A program made the position numbers and the translations under genes. From Mediterraneibacter massiliensis (GTDB lineage Bacteria; Bacillota; Clostridia; Lachnospirales; Lachnospiraceae): a DNA stretch of 64,000 bases. The stretch spans positions 1,792,372 through 1,856,371 of the forward strand of contig NZ_LN913001.1 in assembly GCF_001487105.1 (NCBI RefSeq), read 5' to 3'. Every line of letters starts with the position of its first letter. Position 1 is the first letter of the stretch. The notes below the pieces were generated by a model. It ran no database searches. It worked only from the letters and a program-made list of their open reading frames with translations, and was not told the DNA's origin. Below are positions 52,535 through 61,104 of this stretch, piece by piece.

Positions 52535-53455
52535 CTACTTACTACTTCCGGCGCAGTCAGACAAAGCATCCCGGAAATATGCCTTTCCATAAGAGATATC
52601 CTGTTCTACATGTTTTTTTAGTTCTTCCAAAGAAGAAAAGGTTGTCTCCGGCCGTTCAAACGTATAGAATTCAATCTCTGTCTGTTTTCCATAGGCATCC
52701 GCATTATATGCAAAGGCGAATACTTCTGTCAGCCGTTTCTGTTCATCGGACACAGTAGGTTTTACTCCTACATTCCCAATCCCTTCATACCAAGTCCCAT
52801 CCACTTTTATCCGGCAGGCATACACCCCGAACCGAGGCAGTATTTTTTCTTTCTCCGGCGCCACATTCATCGTCGGGAACCCTAAGGTTCGTCCAAGTTG
52901 TTTGCCATGTTCTACTACACCTGTCATGCCGTAGCGGTATCCCAAAAGAGTATTGGCAAGTTCTATCGCTCCCTGCGAAAGTGCTTCTTTGATATACGTA
53001 CTGCTGATCACCTTTCCTTTATATTTTTCCTTCTCGATCACATCCAGTTTATATCCATATTCTGAAGCAAACTCTGCCAGCATCTTCACATCCCCTTGTG
53101 TTCCATATCCAAAATGGAAATCTGCTCCGACAGCAATATACTCTGCGTGAAGTTTTTTTACAAGAATTTCTTGGATAAATGTCTCTGCCTTCATAGTTCG
53201 CAGTTCTTCCGTAAACGGACAGGTGATCAGCCAGTCTGCCTGCCCTGTGAGCTTTGTCTTACGTTCTTCATTTGTCATCAGGCACTCTCTGCCCATATCA
53301 AACGTAAATACGACACTTTCACAGTTTTCATCTGTATGTTCTTTTATTTTAGCAAGTAATTTCTGATGTCCTCTGTGCATGCCGTCAAACTTTCCCAAAG
53401 TTACAGCTGTCCGCTTCTTTCCCTGATAGGATTGGATGTCTGTAATGTATTGCAT
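52535..53455 (-). CDS. ribF: Bifunctional riboflavin kinase/FAD synthetase
   Basis: 306 residues. The N-terminal FMN adenylyltransferase domain has TLGKFDGMHRGHQKLL and the SSTYIKEAL loop; the C-terminal riboflavin kinase domain has GRTLGFPTMNVAPE and GVKPTV. It makes FMN and FAD from riboflavin and ATP. It is the last gene of the rimP-to-ribF operon, following truB by 20 bp, as in many bacteria. AAAGGATAAAAGAC precedes the ATG. Confidence 0.96.
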   Translation of the reverse strand: MQYITDIQSYQGKKRTAVTLGKFDGMHRGHQKLLAKIKEHTDENCESVVFTFDMGRECLMTNEERKTKLTGQADWLITCPFTEELRTMKAETFIQEILVKKLHAEYIAVGADFHFGYGTQGDVKMLAEFASEYGYKLDVIEKEKYKGKVISSTYIKEALSQGAIELANTLLGYRYGMTGVVEHGKQLGRTLGFPTMNVAPEKEKILPRFGVYACRIKVDGTWYEGIGNVGVKPTVSDEQKRLTEVFAFAYNADAYGKQTEIEFYTFERPETTFSSLEELKKHVEQDISYGKAYFRDALSDCAGSSK

Positions 53456-53475
53456 GTCTTTTATCCTTTCACTTC

Positions 53476-54381
53476 CTACTGGCTCAAAAACATTTTTCTT
53501 ACCTTAAAACTTTTCTTTTTTTCATCGTAATAAAAAATCCCAATAAACTGCTGTTGTTCATCATAGACCCTTACTTCCTCATCTGCATGGCAGCACATGT
53601 CATCCGCCTGTTTTTGAGCCGGAAACGTATTTCCATTATACGCAAGCCTTGCCTCTTTTTTGCCTACCGTAATCCTTCTTAAATCTGAAAACATACGATC
53701 TGTTGGAATGAGAATTTTGTCAAGCTCACCTTTTTTCATATACATTTCGATTTCTTCCAACCGCCGACTGTCTTCTGCCGCAAAACAGCTTACCTTTGTG
53801 CGCAGAAGTTCTTCCATACAGCCTCCTGTACCGAGCTGTACACCTATATCATGACATAATGTACGTATGTACGTCCCTTTTGAACAATGGATACGCATCC
53901 TGACTCTGGGGAGATCCATCGCAAGAATATCAATCTGATAAATCTGTACCTGACGCGGCATCCGCGTCACTTCCTTCCCTTCCCTAGCGAGTTCATACAA
54001 TTTCTTTCCATTTACTTTAAGGGCCGAATACATTGGCGGAATCTGCTCATATGCCCCAATGTATCCCTGTATACATTTTTTTACAGTTTCTTCTGTCAGA
54101 TGTTCCGTTTCCTTTTCCTCAAGGATTGTTCCGGAAATATCCTGCGTATCTGTCTCCTTTCCAAGAAGCAGGGTACACTCATATATCTTATCTTTCTCTG
54201 TAAGCAGACTGCACAGTTTGGTCGCTCTCCCAAGACAGACCGGAAGAACTCCCTGGGCATCCGGATCCAATGTTCCCGTATGCCCAATCTTTTTCTGTTT
54301 TGTGATTCCTCTTAACTTTGCCACTACGTCATGGGAAGTATAGCCTTTTTCCTTATATACATTCAGGATCCCATTTATCAT
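53476..54381 (-). CDS. truB: tRNA pseudouridine(55) synthase
   Basis: A 301-residue enzyme that makes pseudouridine 55 in the T-loop of tRNAs. N-terminal GILNVYKEKGYTSHDVV, then the catalytic KIGHTGTLDPDAQGVLPVCLG with the nucleophile Asp, followed by the PUA-like C-terminus. Its ATG overlaps the nrnA stop (ATGA). Confidence 0.97.
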   Translation of the reverse strand: MINGILNVYKEKGYTSHDVVAKLRGITKQKKIGHTGTLDPDAQGVLPVCLGRATKLCSLLTEKDKIYECTLLLGKETDTQDISGTILEEKETEHLTEETVKKCIQGYIGAYEQIPPMYSALKVNGKKLYELAREGKEVTRMPRQVQIYQIDILAMDLPRVRMRIHCSKGTYIRTLCHDIGVQLGTGGCMEELLRTKVSCFAAEDSRRLEEIEMYMKKGELDKILIPTDRMFSDLRRITVGKKEARLAYNGNTFPAQKQADDMCCHADEEVRVYDEQQQFIGIFYYDEKKKSFKVRKMFLSQ

Positions 54382-55352
54382 GCTTTTTCATCCTGCCCTT
54401 TCTTCTGTCCCAACTGATGCAGGATCTGCCTGCTGATATTATTGATCACATCATGTGCTGTTCCTTTTAGGATACAGCCCGCTGCGCGGACATGACCGCC
54501 TCCTCCGAAATACCGAGCGATCCTGCTTACATCCACCCACTCCTTTGAACGCAAGCTTACTTTAAAAGTATGCAGCTCTGTTTCATGCAGGAATATCGCC
54601 ACTTCACACCCCTTTGTCTGGCGAAGCTGGCTTACAATTCCTTCCAGATCGGAAGGAACGGCTCTAAAAAATTCCATATCTTTTCTTGTGACAACTGACA
54701 CGATACAGCGTTTATCCAAAATCAGCATACTCTCCAGCAGAGCCTTTCCCAATATCTGATTCTGTACATATGTTTTTTCATAATACGTCTTATCTATGAT
54801 CGCATTTCCGTCGATACCTTTGCGCAGCAATTCCGCAGCAGCTTCCATTGTCTCCGGCGATGTACAAGAATACTGGAATACTCCTGTATCATGGGCGATT
54901 CCCATATAAAGTGCCTCTGCACATGCCTTACTGATTTTTCCCTTGTCAAGCAAGGTGAAAACAAGTTCTGCTGTAGAACTTGCATCCGGTACAATATAGT
55001 TGCTGTCTGCAAACGCCTCATTACTGATGTGATGGTCTATGCACGCTGTTTCTTCTGCCTGCTCAAAGAGCACACTTGCAAAGCCAAGACGTTTTATATC
55101 GCCACAATCCAGACAGATAAACAAATCATAAGGTTTACACGGATGTATTTCTGTCTTCACTTCTTCTGTACCGCAAAGGATCTGGAATGCCTTTGGCACT
55201 CCCTCCAGATATACCTCTGTCTCAATCTCTGGATACTGTTCTTTCAAATACAGATACAAGCCAAGCGTGGAGCCCACACAATCTCCGTCCGGGCGGACGT
55301 GACCTCCCAGAGCTACTCGTTTCTTTCCATTTAGCAAATCAGTCAATACCAT
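54378..55352 (-). CDS. nrnA: DHH-family bifunctional oligoribonuclease/PAP phosphatase
   Basis: A 324-residue DHH/DHHA1 protein that degrades nanoRNA and pAp. Motifs are RPDGDCVGS (metal Asp residues), LDCGD, CIDHHIS (DHH) and GGGGHVRAAGC (DHHA1 substrate site). GGTGG seven bases before the ATG at 55352 favours it over the ATG two codons earlier. Its location between rbfA and truB is the standard Firmicutes order. Confidence 0.95.
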   Translation of the reverse strand: MVLTDLLNGKKRVALGGHVRPDGDCVGSTLGLYLYLKEQYPEIETEVYLEGVPKAFQILCGTEEVKTEIHPCKPYDLFICLDCGDIKRLGFASVLFEQAEETACIDHHISNEAFADSNYIVPDASSTAELVFTLLDKGKISKACAEALYMGIAHDTGVFQYSCTSPETMEAAAELLRKGIDGNAIIDKTYYEKTYVQNQILGKALLESMLILDKRCIVSVVTRKDMEFFRAVPSDLEGIVSQLRQTKGCEVAIFLHETELHTFKVSLRSKEWVDVSRIARYFGGGGHVRAAGCILKGTAHDVINNISRQILHQLGQKKGQDEKA

Positions 55353-55363
55353 ATTCATTCCAC

Positions 55364-55732
55364 CTATGCCTCATCTTTTATATTCTTTGTCACCTCGTCT
55401 ATTTTATGACTGATATTCACACCATATTCGATAGACTGATCTGCAATAAATTTGATTTCTGGCGTATTTCTCATATTGATGGTCCTGGCAAGTTCCCGCC
55501 GGATATATCCTTCCGCACTCTGCAGACCCTTTATTGTATCTTCCTGCGCTTTTTCATCTCCTAATACACTGATGTACGCCCTGCAGGTTTTTAAGTCGGG
55601 TGCCACCTCTACTGCCACAACGGAAGTCATTGGAGCCACTCTGGGATCTTTGATCCCACCGCGGATGATATGACTTAATTCTCTTTGTACCTCCGCATTT
55701 ACCCTTGTATTTTTGATACTATTTTTTCTCAT
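55364..55732 (-). CDS. rbfA: 30S ribosome-binding factor A
   Basis: 122 residues with a KH-like fold (RVNAEVQRELSHIIRGGIKD, RAYISVLGD, RTINMRNTPEIKFIADQSIE). It helps mature the 5' end of 16S rRNA and cold adaptation. AGGGGAGCTTAGT precedes the ATG, 39 bp after infB. Confidence 0.96.
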   Translation of the reverse strand: MRKNSIKNTRVNAEVQRELSHIIRGGIKDPRVAPMTSVVAVEVAPDLKTCRAYISVLGDEKAQEDTIKGLQSAEGYIRRELARTINMRNTPEIKFIADQSIEYGVNISHKIDEVTKNIKDEA

Positions 55733-55771
55733 ACTAAGCTCCCCTTTTCACCGCCGGGACTTTTCCCGGCT

Positions 55772-58612
55772 TTACTTTCTTTCTGTCTCTACCATCTTAT
55801 AGGCTTCCACTTCGTCGCCTTCCTTAATATCATTATAATTTTCAAATACAAATCCACACTCGTATCCTGCTTTTACCTCTTTCACATCATCTTTAAATCT
55901 CTTAAGAGATGCAAGCGGACCGTCGAACACTACGATTCCATCCCGAATCAGACGCACAGAACAATTTCTTTCAAATATCCCATCTTTTACATAGGCGCCT
56001 GCGATTGTACCTACTCCGGATGCTTTGAATGTCTGCCGTACTTCTGCGTGTCCTAATGTTTTCTCTTCGAACACAGGATCCAACATTCCCTTCATAGCCG
56101 CTTCTACGTCTTCGATCGCATTATAGATAACTCTGTAAAGTCTTAGGTCCACGCCCTCACGGTCTGCGATTTCTTTTGCTGTCGCATCTGGACGCACATT
56201 AAATCCTATAATGATCGCATTGGAGGCAGATGCCAGGATCACATCGGATTCGTTGATCGCACCAACCCCTCCATGGATGATCTTAATGACAACTTCATCA
56301 TTAGAAAGTTTCAGAAGACTCTGCTTGATCGCCTCTACAGACCCTTGCACATCTGCTTTCACTACAATATTCAGTTCTTTTAAGTTTCCTTCCTGGATCT
56401 GTGTAAACAGATCATCCAATGACATCTTCGATTTTGTATCATCCAACAGTTTTACTTTATTATGCGCGATAAATGTCTCTGCAAAGCTTCTTGCTTCTTT
56501 TTCAGACTCACAGCCTACAAACACTTCTCCTGCATTGGGCACATCGTTAAGCCCCAGGATCTCAACCGGCTGAGACGGTCCTGCTTCTTTGACACGTCTT
56601 CCCTTATCATCCATCATGGCGCGGACTCTTCCGTGTGCACTTCCCGCTGCGATCGCATCTCCTACATGGAGTGTTCCTTTCTGTACAAGGACTGTAGCTA
56701 CAGAACCTTTTCCCTTATCCAATTCCGCTTCGATCACCAGACCACGTGCGAATCGATTCGGATTTGCCTTTAATTCCATTACTTCCGCTGTCAGAAGAAT
56801 CATCTCCAACAGCTCTGGGATTCCTTCTTTGGTGTGTGCGGATACAGGAACAAAAATCGTGCTTCCGCCCCAATCTTCAGGAATTAATTCGTATTCTGTT
56901 AATTCCTGTTTTACACGTTCTATATTTGCGCTTGGTTTATCAATCTTATTGATTGCCACAATAATTTCTATTCCGGCTGCTTTTGCATGATTGATTGCTT
57001 CCACTGTCTGCGGCATCACTCCATCATCTGCAGCAACGACCAGAATAGCAATATCTGTAGAATTCGCCCCACGCATACGCATCGCAGTAAAGGCTTCATG
57101 TCCCGGCGTATCTAAAAAGGTAATCTTTTCTCCGTTTGCCTCTACGACATAAGCACCGATATGCTGTGTGATTCCCCCTGCCTCACGGCCGATGACATTT
57201 GTATGACGAATCGCATCGAGCAAAGAAGTTTTCCCATGATCGACATGCCCCATGACACAAACTACCGGAGGGCGTTTCACCATTGTACTTTCGTCCTCTT
57301 CCTCTTCTTTAAGCAGCTCTTCGATCACATCTACTACTTCTTCTTTCTCGCAGAGCACTTCAAATTCCATTGCTATTTCTTCCGCTGTCTCAAAATCGAT
57401 TTCCTGGTTTACTGTAACGACTTTCCCCTGTAAAAACAGCTTCTTTACAATAACTGAAGGGACGATCTTCATTTTATCAGCCAGTTCCTTGATCGTAAGT
57501 ACTTCCGGAATAACAATCTGTTTAATCTGTTCTTCTTTTTTCTCTGCCGGTTTTGGCTGTGGTTTTTTCACTTCAGCAACAACTTTTTGTTTTTTGCTTT
57601 TCTTGCCTTTACTCTCAAATGCCTCATCTCTCAGCTCTTTTTTCTTGTAGTCTTTTTCTTTATCTTTTACTTTGCTGCGCTGATTCTTCTGCTGCTGTTC
57701 CATCATCGGCATAGAAAGAGAATCTCTGTCTTCTCTTCTGGAATCGCCTTTTATCGGACGCTGTCCCTGGTTATCAAAGCGCCGGTTCCCACCAGTATTT
57801 CTGCCATCTCTGCCATCTCTTCCCGGTCTGGACGGACGGCTGTTTTCCTGTCCGAAATTCCCCTGTCTTGTATCCCTGCGTGATGTATTTCCGGATGGAC
57901 GACCTCCCTGCTGTGCTTCACCACCGTTGCGATTTGTTCCCGTTCCATATCCTTTTGGACGATTCTGTCCCTGGGTATTTATGCCACCCTGACGCCTGCT
58001 CTCTGAAGATGTATTTTCTGCCGGACGGGCATTCCCCTGGGATGACACTCCCACCGGACGGGTATTTCCCGAAGATGACACTCCTGCCGGGCGGGTATTT
58101 CCCGAAGATGACACTCCTGCCGGGCGGGTACTTCCCTGAGATGACGCTCCTGCCGGGCGGGCACTTCCCTGAGATGAAGTGCCTGTCTGCTGCGCAGAAT
58201 TCCCCTGCGTCTGCGCTCCTGTCGGACGCCCCATAGTTTGGGTTGTCTTTCCCGCCGGACGTCCTGCCTGTGCCGGTCTTGCAGGACGGCTGCCCGCTGC
58301 GCCTTGCGCCGGACGTGCCGTCCCTGCTGGTCTTTGCCCTCTAGCCGCAGGTCTGTTTCCCTGTATTCTGTTTACATTCTTAGAATTCTGCGGACGGATC
58401 ACAAAGGCAAGATTCTTTTTCTTCGGAGCTGCCTCTTCTTCCTTTTTCTTTTCTGGTTTACCCGCTTCATTTCTAATTTCTTCCACTACATTTTCCTCCA
58501 GAGAACTCATGTGACTTTTTACCTCCACATTCTTTTTTCCCAGAATATCCATCAGTTCTTTATTGTCCATCCCCAACTCTTTTGCCAGTTCATGCACTCT
58601 CATTTTTGACAT
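55772..58612 (-). CDS. infB: Translation initiation factor IF-2
   Basis: A 946-residue GTPase that brings fMet-tRNA to the 30S subunit. IF2N domain 1 (1-50, [19 protein letters not shown]), a long low-complexity Arg/Gly/Pro-rich linker (about 85-300) with five 11-residue repeats at 144-198, a basic Lys-rich stretch (310-365), a second IF2N (about 370-420), then the G domain with P-loop GHVDHGKT (455-462), DTPGH (501-505) and NKID. The C-terminal domains II-IV are complete. AAAGGAGGTAGTGATAT precedes the ATG. Confidence 0.97.
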   Translation of the reverse strand: MSKMRVHELAKELGMDNKELMDILGKKNVEVKSHMSSLEENVVEEIRNEAGKPEKKKEEEAAPKKKNLAFVIRPQNSKNVNRIQGNRPAARGQRPAGTARPAQGAAGSRPARPAQAGRPAGKTTQTMGRPTGAQTQGNSAQQTGTSSQGSARPAGASSQGSTRPAGVSSSGNTRPAGVSSSGNTRPVGVSSQGNARPAENTSSESRRQGGINTQGQNRPKGYGTGTNRNGGEAQQGGRPSGNTSRRDTRQGNFGQENSRPSRPGRDGRDGRNTGGNRRFDNQGQRPIKGDSRREDRDSLSMPMMEQQQKNQRSKVKDKEKDYKKKELRDEAFESKGKKSKKQKVVAEVKKPQPKPAEKKEEQIKQIVIPEVLTIKELADKMKIVPSVIVKKLFLQGKVVTVNQEIDFETAEEIAMEFEVLCEKEEVVDVIEELLKEEEEDESTMVKRPPVVCVMGHVDHGKTSLLDAIRHTNVIGREAGGITQHIGAYVVEANGEKITFLDTPGHEAFTAMRMRGANSTDIAILVVAADDGVMPQTVEAINHAKAAGIEIIVAINKIDKPSANIERVKQELTEYELIPEDWGGSTIFVPVSAHTKEGIPELLEMILLTAEVMELKANPNRFARGLVIEAELDKGKGSVATVLVQKGTLHVGDAIAAGSAHGRVRAMMDDKGRRVKEAGPSQPVEILGLNDVPNAGEVFVGCESEKEARSFAETFIAHNKVKLLDDTKSKMSLDDLFTQIQEGNLKELNIVVKADVQGSVEAIKQSLLKLSNDEVVIKIIHGGVGAINESDVILASASNAIIIGFNVRPDATAKEIADREGVDLRLYRVIYNAIEDVEAAMKGMLDPVFEEKTLGHAEVRQTFKASGVGTIAGAYVKDGIFERNCSVRLIRDGIVVFDGPLASLKRFKDDVKEVKAGYECGFVFENYNDIKEGDEVEAYKMVETERK
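58019..58183 (-). repeat. Five 33-bp tandem repeats inside infB
   Basis: Five units encode [44 protein letters not shown] and [11 protein letters not shown] (residues 144-198). The middle copies are nearly identical at DNA level, so copy number probably varies between strains. Confidence 0.9.
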
Positions 58613-58627
58613 ATATCACTACCTCCT

Positions 58628-58948
58628 TTATGCAATATCCTCTCTCGTCTTAAATTCCTTCTGAATTCCCTTTGCAAATCCTTCGTCCAATATCGCCAGA
58701 GATGCACGGAATTCTTTTCCCATTGCATGCCCTAAGGTATCTTTATCTCCGTAAAAATAAATTGGAACCTTGTAAAATTTACACATTTCCCGAAATTTTT
58801 TCTTTGTATTGTCAGATGCATCCGCCGCCACAATGACCAGAAAGGCCTTTCCCGACTTTGTCTCTCTTTCTGTCAGGAATTCTCCGCTCGCTGTTTTTCC
58901 CGCTTTCGTTGCGAGTCCGATCAGGGATAATATCTTATCTTGCCTCAA
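58628..58948 (-). CDS. ylxQ: L7Ae-family ribosomal/kink-turn-binding protein YlxQ
   Basis: 106 residues with an L7Ae/L30e fold (DKILSLIGLATKAGKTASGEF, AFLVIVAADASDNTKKKF, YFYGDKDTLGHAMGKEF). Its role is unproven; it probably binds kink-turn RNA on ribosomes. The frame stays open well upstream inside ylxR. I choose TTG at 58948 because it aligns with the family N-terminus and GGAGGAGA lies just before it; ATG at 58978 is the alternative. It overlaps ylxR by 14 bp. Confidence 0.85.
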   Translation of the reverse strand: MRQDKILSLIGLATKAGKTASGEFLTERETKSGKAFLVIVAADASDNTKKKFREMCKFYKVPIYFYGDKDTLGHAMGKEFRASLAILDEGFAKGIQKEFKTREDIA

Positions 58949-59213
58949 TCTCCTCCATCTCCCTTTCCAGCTTTTCATAAACTTCCCCGGGAATTGCCTG
59001 CCCAAAGGAACGTTCCAGCCCTTTCGTTTTGACTGCCTTTTCAAAGCACTGCCGTGACAGACACATGTAAGCGCCCCTTCCATTTTTTCTTCCTGTCGTA
59101 TCCAAGGAAAATGCCCCGGTCTCATCGCGCAGCACCCGCATCAATTCTTTCTTTGGTTTCATCTCTTGACATCCCACACATTTACGCATAGGAATCTTCT
59201 TTTTATTTCCCAA
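58935..59213 (-). CDS. ylxR: YlxR-family RNA-binding protein (DUF448)
   Basis: About 92 residues. KIPMRKCVGCQEMKPKKELMRV and NGRGAYMCLSRQCFEKAVKTK are family signatures, with paired Cys residues for a possible zinc site. Members bind RNA or nucleoid targets and tune transcription with NusA. The start is probably TTG at 59213, with GAGGTG six bases upstream; GTG at 59222 is the other option. It lies between nusA and ylxQ, the invariant Firmicutes order. Confidence 0.88.
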   Translation of the reverse strand: MGNKKKIPMRKCVGCQEMKPKKELMRVLRDETGAFSLDTTGRKNGRGAYMCLSRQCFEKAVKTKGLERSFGQAIPGEVYEKLEREMEEIEAR

Positions 59214-59235
59214 ACAAGTCACCTCTGTCTACATC

Positions 59236-60435
59236 TTATACTTCACCGTCATCTGTCTCTATGAATTCGTATTCTTCCTCTTCTGCCGTATCTTCATAGG
59301 TTTCCTCATAGTCTTCCTCATACTCCTCATAGTCGCCGGTATAGCCTTCTTCTCCCATCAAGCCCATCTGTTCCATATAGTCTTCCGGAAGTTCTCCTGC
59401 TTCGATTGCCTGCGTCTCACTCTTAATATCGATCTTATAGCCTGTAAGCCTTGCCGCAAGTCTTGCATTCTGCCCTTCCTTGCCGATTGCCAGCGAAAGC
59501 TGGTAGTCCGGTACGATCACACTTGCCACTTTCTCCTCCGGATCCGCCATAACAGAAATTACTTTTGCCGGACTTAATGCATTTTCGATCAGAAGCGCCG
59601 GATTTTCATCCCAGTTGATGATATCGATCTTCTCTCCACGCAGTTCCTGCACTACCGCATTGACTCTGGCACCATTCATCCCAACACAGGCGCCTACCGG
59701 ATCTACATTTTCATCATTAGACCAAACAGCCATTTTCGTACGGGATCCGGCTTCACGGGCAATGCTCTTGATCTCTACGGTACCATCCCTTACTTCTGCC
59801 ACTTCCGCCTCAAAGAGCCGTTTTACCAATTCCGGATGTGTACGGGACACCAAGATTTTCGGTCCCTTCGGCGTATTTTTCACTTCTACCACGTATAACT
59901 TGATCCGCTCTGTCGGCTTAAACGTCTCTCCCTTTACCTGTTCATTCTCTGTCAGCATAGCGTCTGCTCTGCCCAGATTGATACTGATATTCTTGCCTAC
60001 ATAACGCTGTACGATACCTGTCACGATATCTTTCTCTTTTTCAAAATACTGGTCGAACACAACCTTCCGTTCTTCTTCTCTTATTTTTTGGAGTATCAGA
60101 TTCTTTGCGTTCTGTGTAGCGATACGTCCAAATTCCTTTGACTGTATCGAAACCTGTGCCACATCTCCCAACTGCAGTGAAGAATCCAGCTTTTCTGCAT
60201 CTTCCAGACTGATCTCCAATGCCGGATCCAGCACTTCCTCTACCACTTCTTTCTCCGCATATACTGCATAATCGCAAGTTTCTCTGTCCATGATCACTTT
60301 GATATTGTCTGCTGTTCCAAAATGATTTTTGCAGGCGCTGATCAAAGAGTTTTCTATGGCATCCATCATTGTTTCCTTACTGATATTTTTTTCCTGCTCA
60401 AGAATCGTCAATGCTTCCAGTAATTCTGTATTCAT
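59236..60435 (-). CDS. nusA: Transcription termination/antitermination protein NusA
   Basis: 399 residues. N-terminal RNA polymerase-binding domain, S1 domain (about 130-200), and two KH domains (ARVNAVVQELRGEKIDIINW and QLSLAIGKEGQNARLAARLTG). The last 45 or so residues are a tail almost entirely of Glu, Asp, Tyr and Gly, unlike the ordinary Firmicutes NusA end. TTAGGAGGAAATAAAAA precedes the ATG. It is the second gene of the operon, after rimP. Confidence 0.96.
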   Translation of the reverse strand: MNTELLEALTILEQEKNISKETMMDAIENSLISACKNHFGTADNIKVIMDRETCDYAVYAEKEVVEEVLDPALEISLEDAEKLDSSLQLGDVAQVSIQSKEFGRIATQNAKNLILQKIREEERKVVFDQYFEKEKDIVTGIVQRYVGKNISINLGRADAMLTENEQVKGETFKPTERIKLYVVEVKNTPKGPKILVSRTHPELVKRLFEAEVAEVRDGTVEIKSIAREAGSRTKMAVWSNDENVDPVGACVGMNGARVNAVVQELRGEKIDIINWDENPALLIENALSPAKVISVMADPEEKVASVIVPDYQLSLAIGKEGQNARLAARLTGYKIDIKSETQAIEAGELPEDYMEQMGLMGEEGYTGDYEEYEEDYEETYEDTAEEEEYEFIETDDGEV

Positions 60436-60454
60436 TTTTTATTTCCTCCTAAAT

Positions 60455-60922
60455 TTAAAAATCCAAAGCTAAACGAATCAGCGCGATCTCACTTTTCTGA
60501 AATGTCTGTGTGGACGCATCCTCATAGGTGATAGTCACAGATTCTTTGTCATATTCCTTTAAAATACCGACAAACTCTTTCTGTCTGTCAATGGCCTTGT
60601 ATGTCCGTATCTCCACTTCTTCTCCAAGACTTCTCTGAAAATCTTTTTCTTTTTTCAAAGGTCTGCCAAGCCCCGGTGAACTTACCTCAAAGATATAAGA
60701 ATCTTCAATATAATCTTTTTCATCTAAAATGTCGGAAAATCTCCTGCTGACTGTTTCACAGTCATCTACTGTGATCCCTCCGGGCTTGTCGATGTAGGCA
60801 CGCAGATACCAAGTACCTGCCTCTTTTACATACTCCACATCCACCAGTTCAAACCCATTTTCTTTCACGATTGGCTCTAAGAGTTCCTCTGTCTTCTGCT
60901 CATATTCTTCTCTTCTTGACAC
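60455..60922 (-). CDS. rimP: Ribosome maturation factor RimP
   Basis: A 155-residue 30S assembly factor. The core reads FELVDVEYVKEAGTWYLRAY, ITVDDCETVSRRFSDILDE and YIFEVSSPGLGRPLKKEKDF. The start is GTG at 60922 with AAAGGAAGTTTGTC upstream. It is the first gene of the rimP-nusA-ylxR-ylxQ-infB-rbfA-nrnA-truB-ribF operon, driven by the promoter at 61050-61078 through a structured leader. Confidence 0.95.
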   Translation of the reverse strand: MSRREEYEQKTEELLEPIVKENGFELVDVEYVKEAGTWYLRAYIDKPGGITVDDCETVSRRFSDILDEKDYIEDSYIFEVSSPGLGRPLKKEKDFQRSLGEEVEIRTYKAIDRQKEFVGILKEYDKESVTITYEDASTQTFQKSEIALIRLALDF

Positions 60923-60972
60923 GACAAACTTCCTTTCTCTGGTATAGACTTACTCGTTCAAAGGAGAGCTCT

Positions 60973-61021
60973 GCCGGAAAAACCTCCGGCAATAAATAAG
61001 AGTGAACTTTCGTTCACTCTT
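60973..61021 (-). promoter_or_regulatory. Two hairpins in the rimP-operon leader
   Basis: On the minus strand the first stem is AAGAGTGAAC-GAAA-GTTCACTCTT (60998-61021), ten perfect pairs capped by a GNRA tetraloop and followed by TATTTATT. The second is GCCGGA / TCCGGC (60973-60990). Since the promoter is upstream of both, operon mRNA must pass through them. This could be an attenuator, or the old terminator of the upstream topoisomerase gene. Confidence 0.65.
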
Positions 61022-61049
61022 CTGCCGGCTTCCTATGTAACTGTATAAT

Positions 61050-61078
61050 AGTGTAGCACTGTTTCACACAAATTGCAA
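61050..61078 (-). promoter_or_regulatory. Promoter of the rimP-nusA-infB operon
   Basis: TTGCAA, 17 bp, TACACT on the minus strand. The predicted start near 61043 gives a leader of about 120 nt. Confidence 0.65.
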
Positions 61079-61104
61079 GGAAATTCTTTTCTTACTTTGC
61101 CTAT

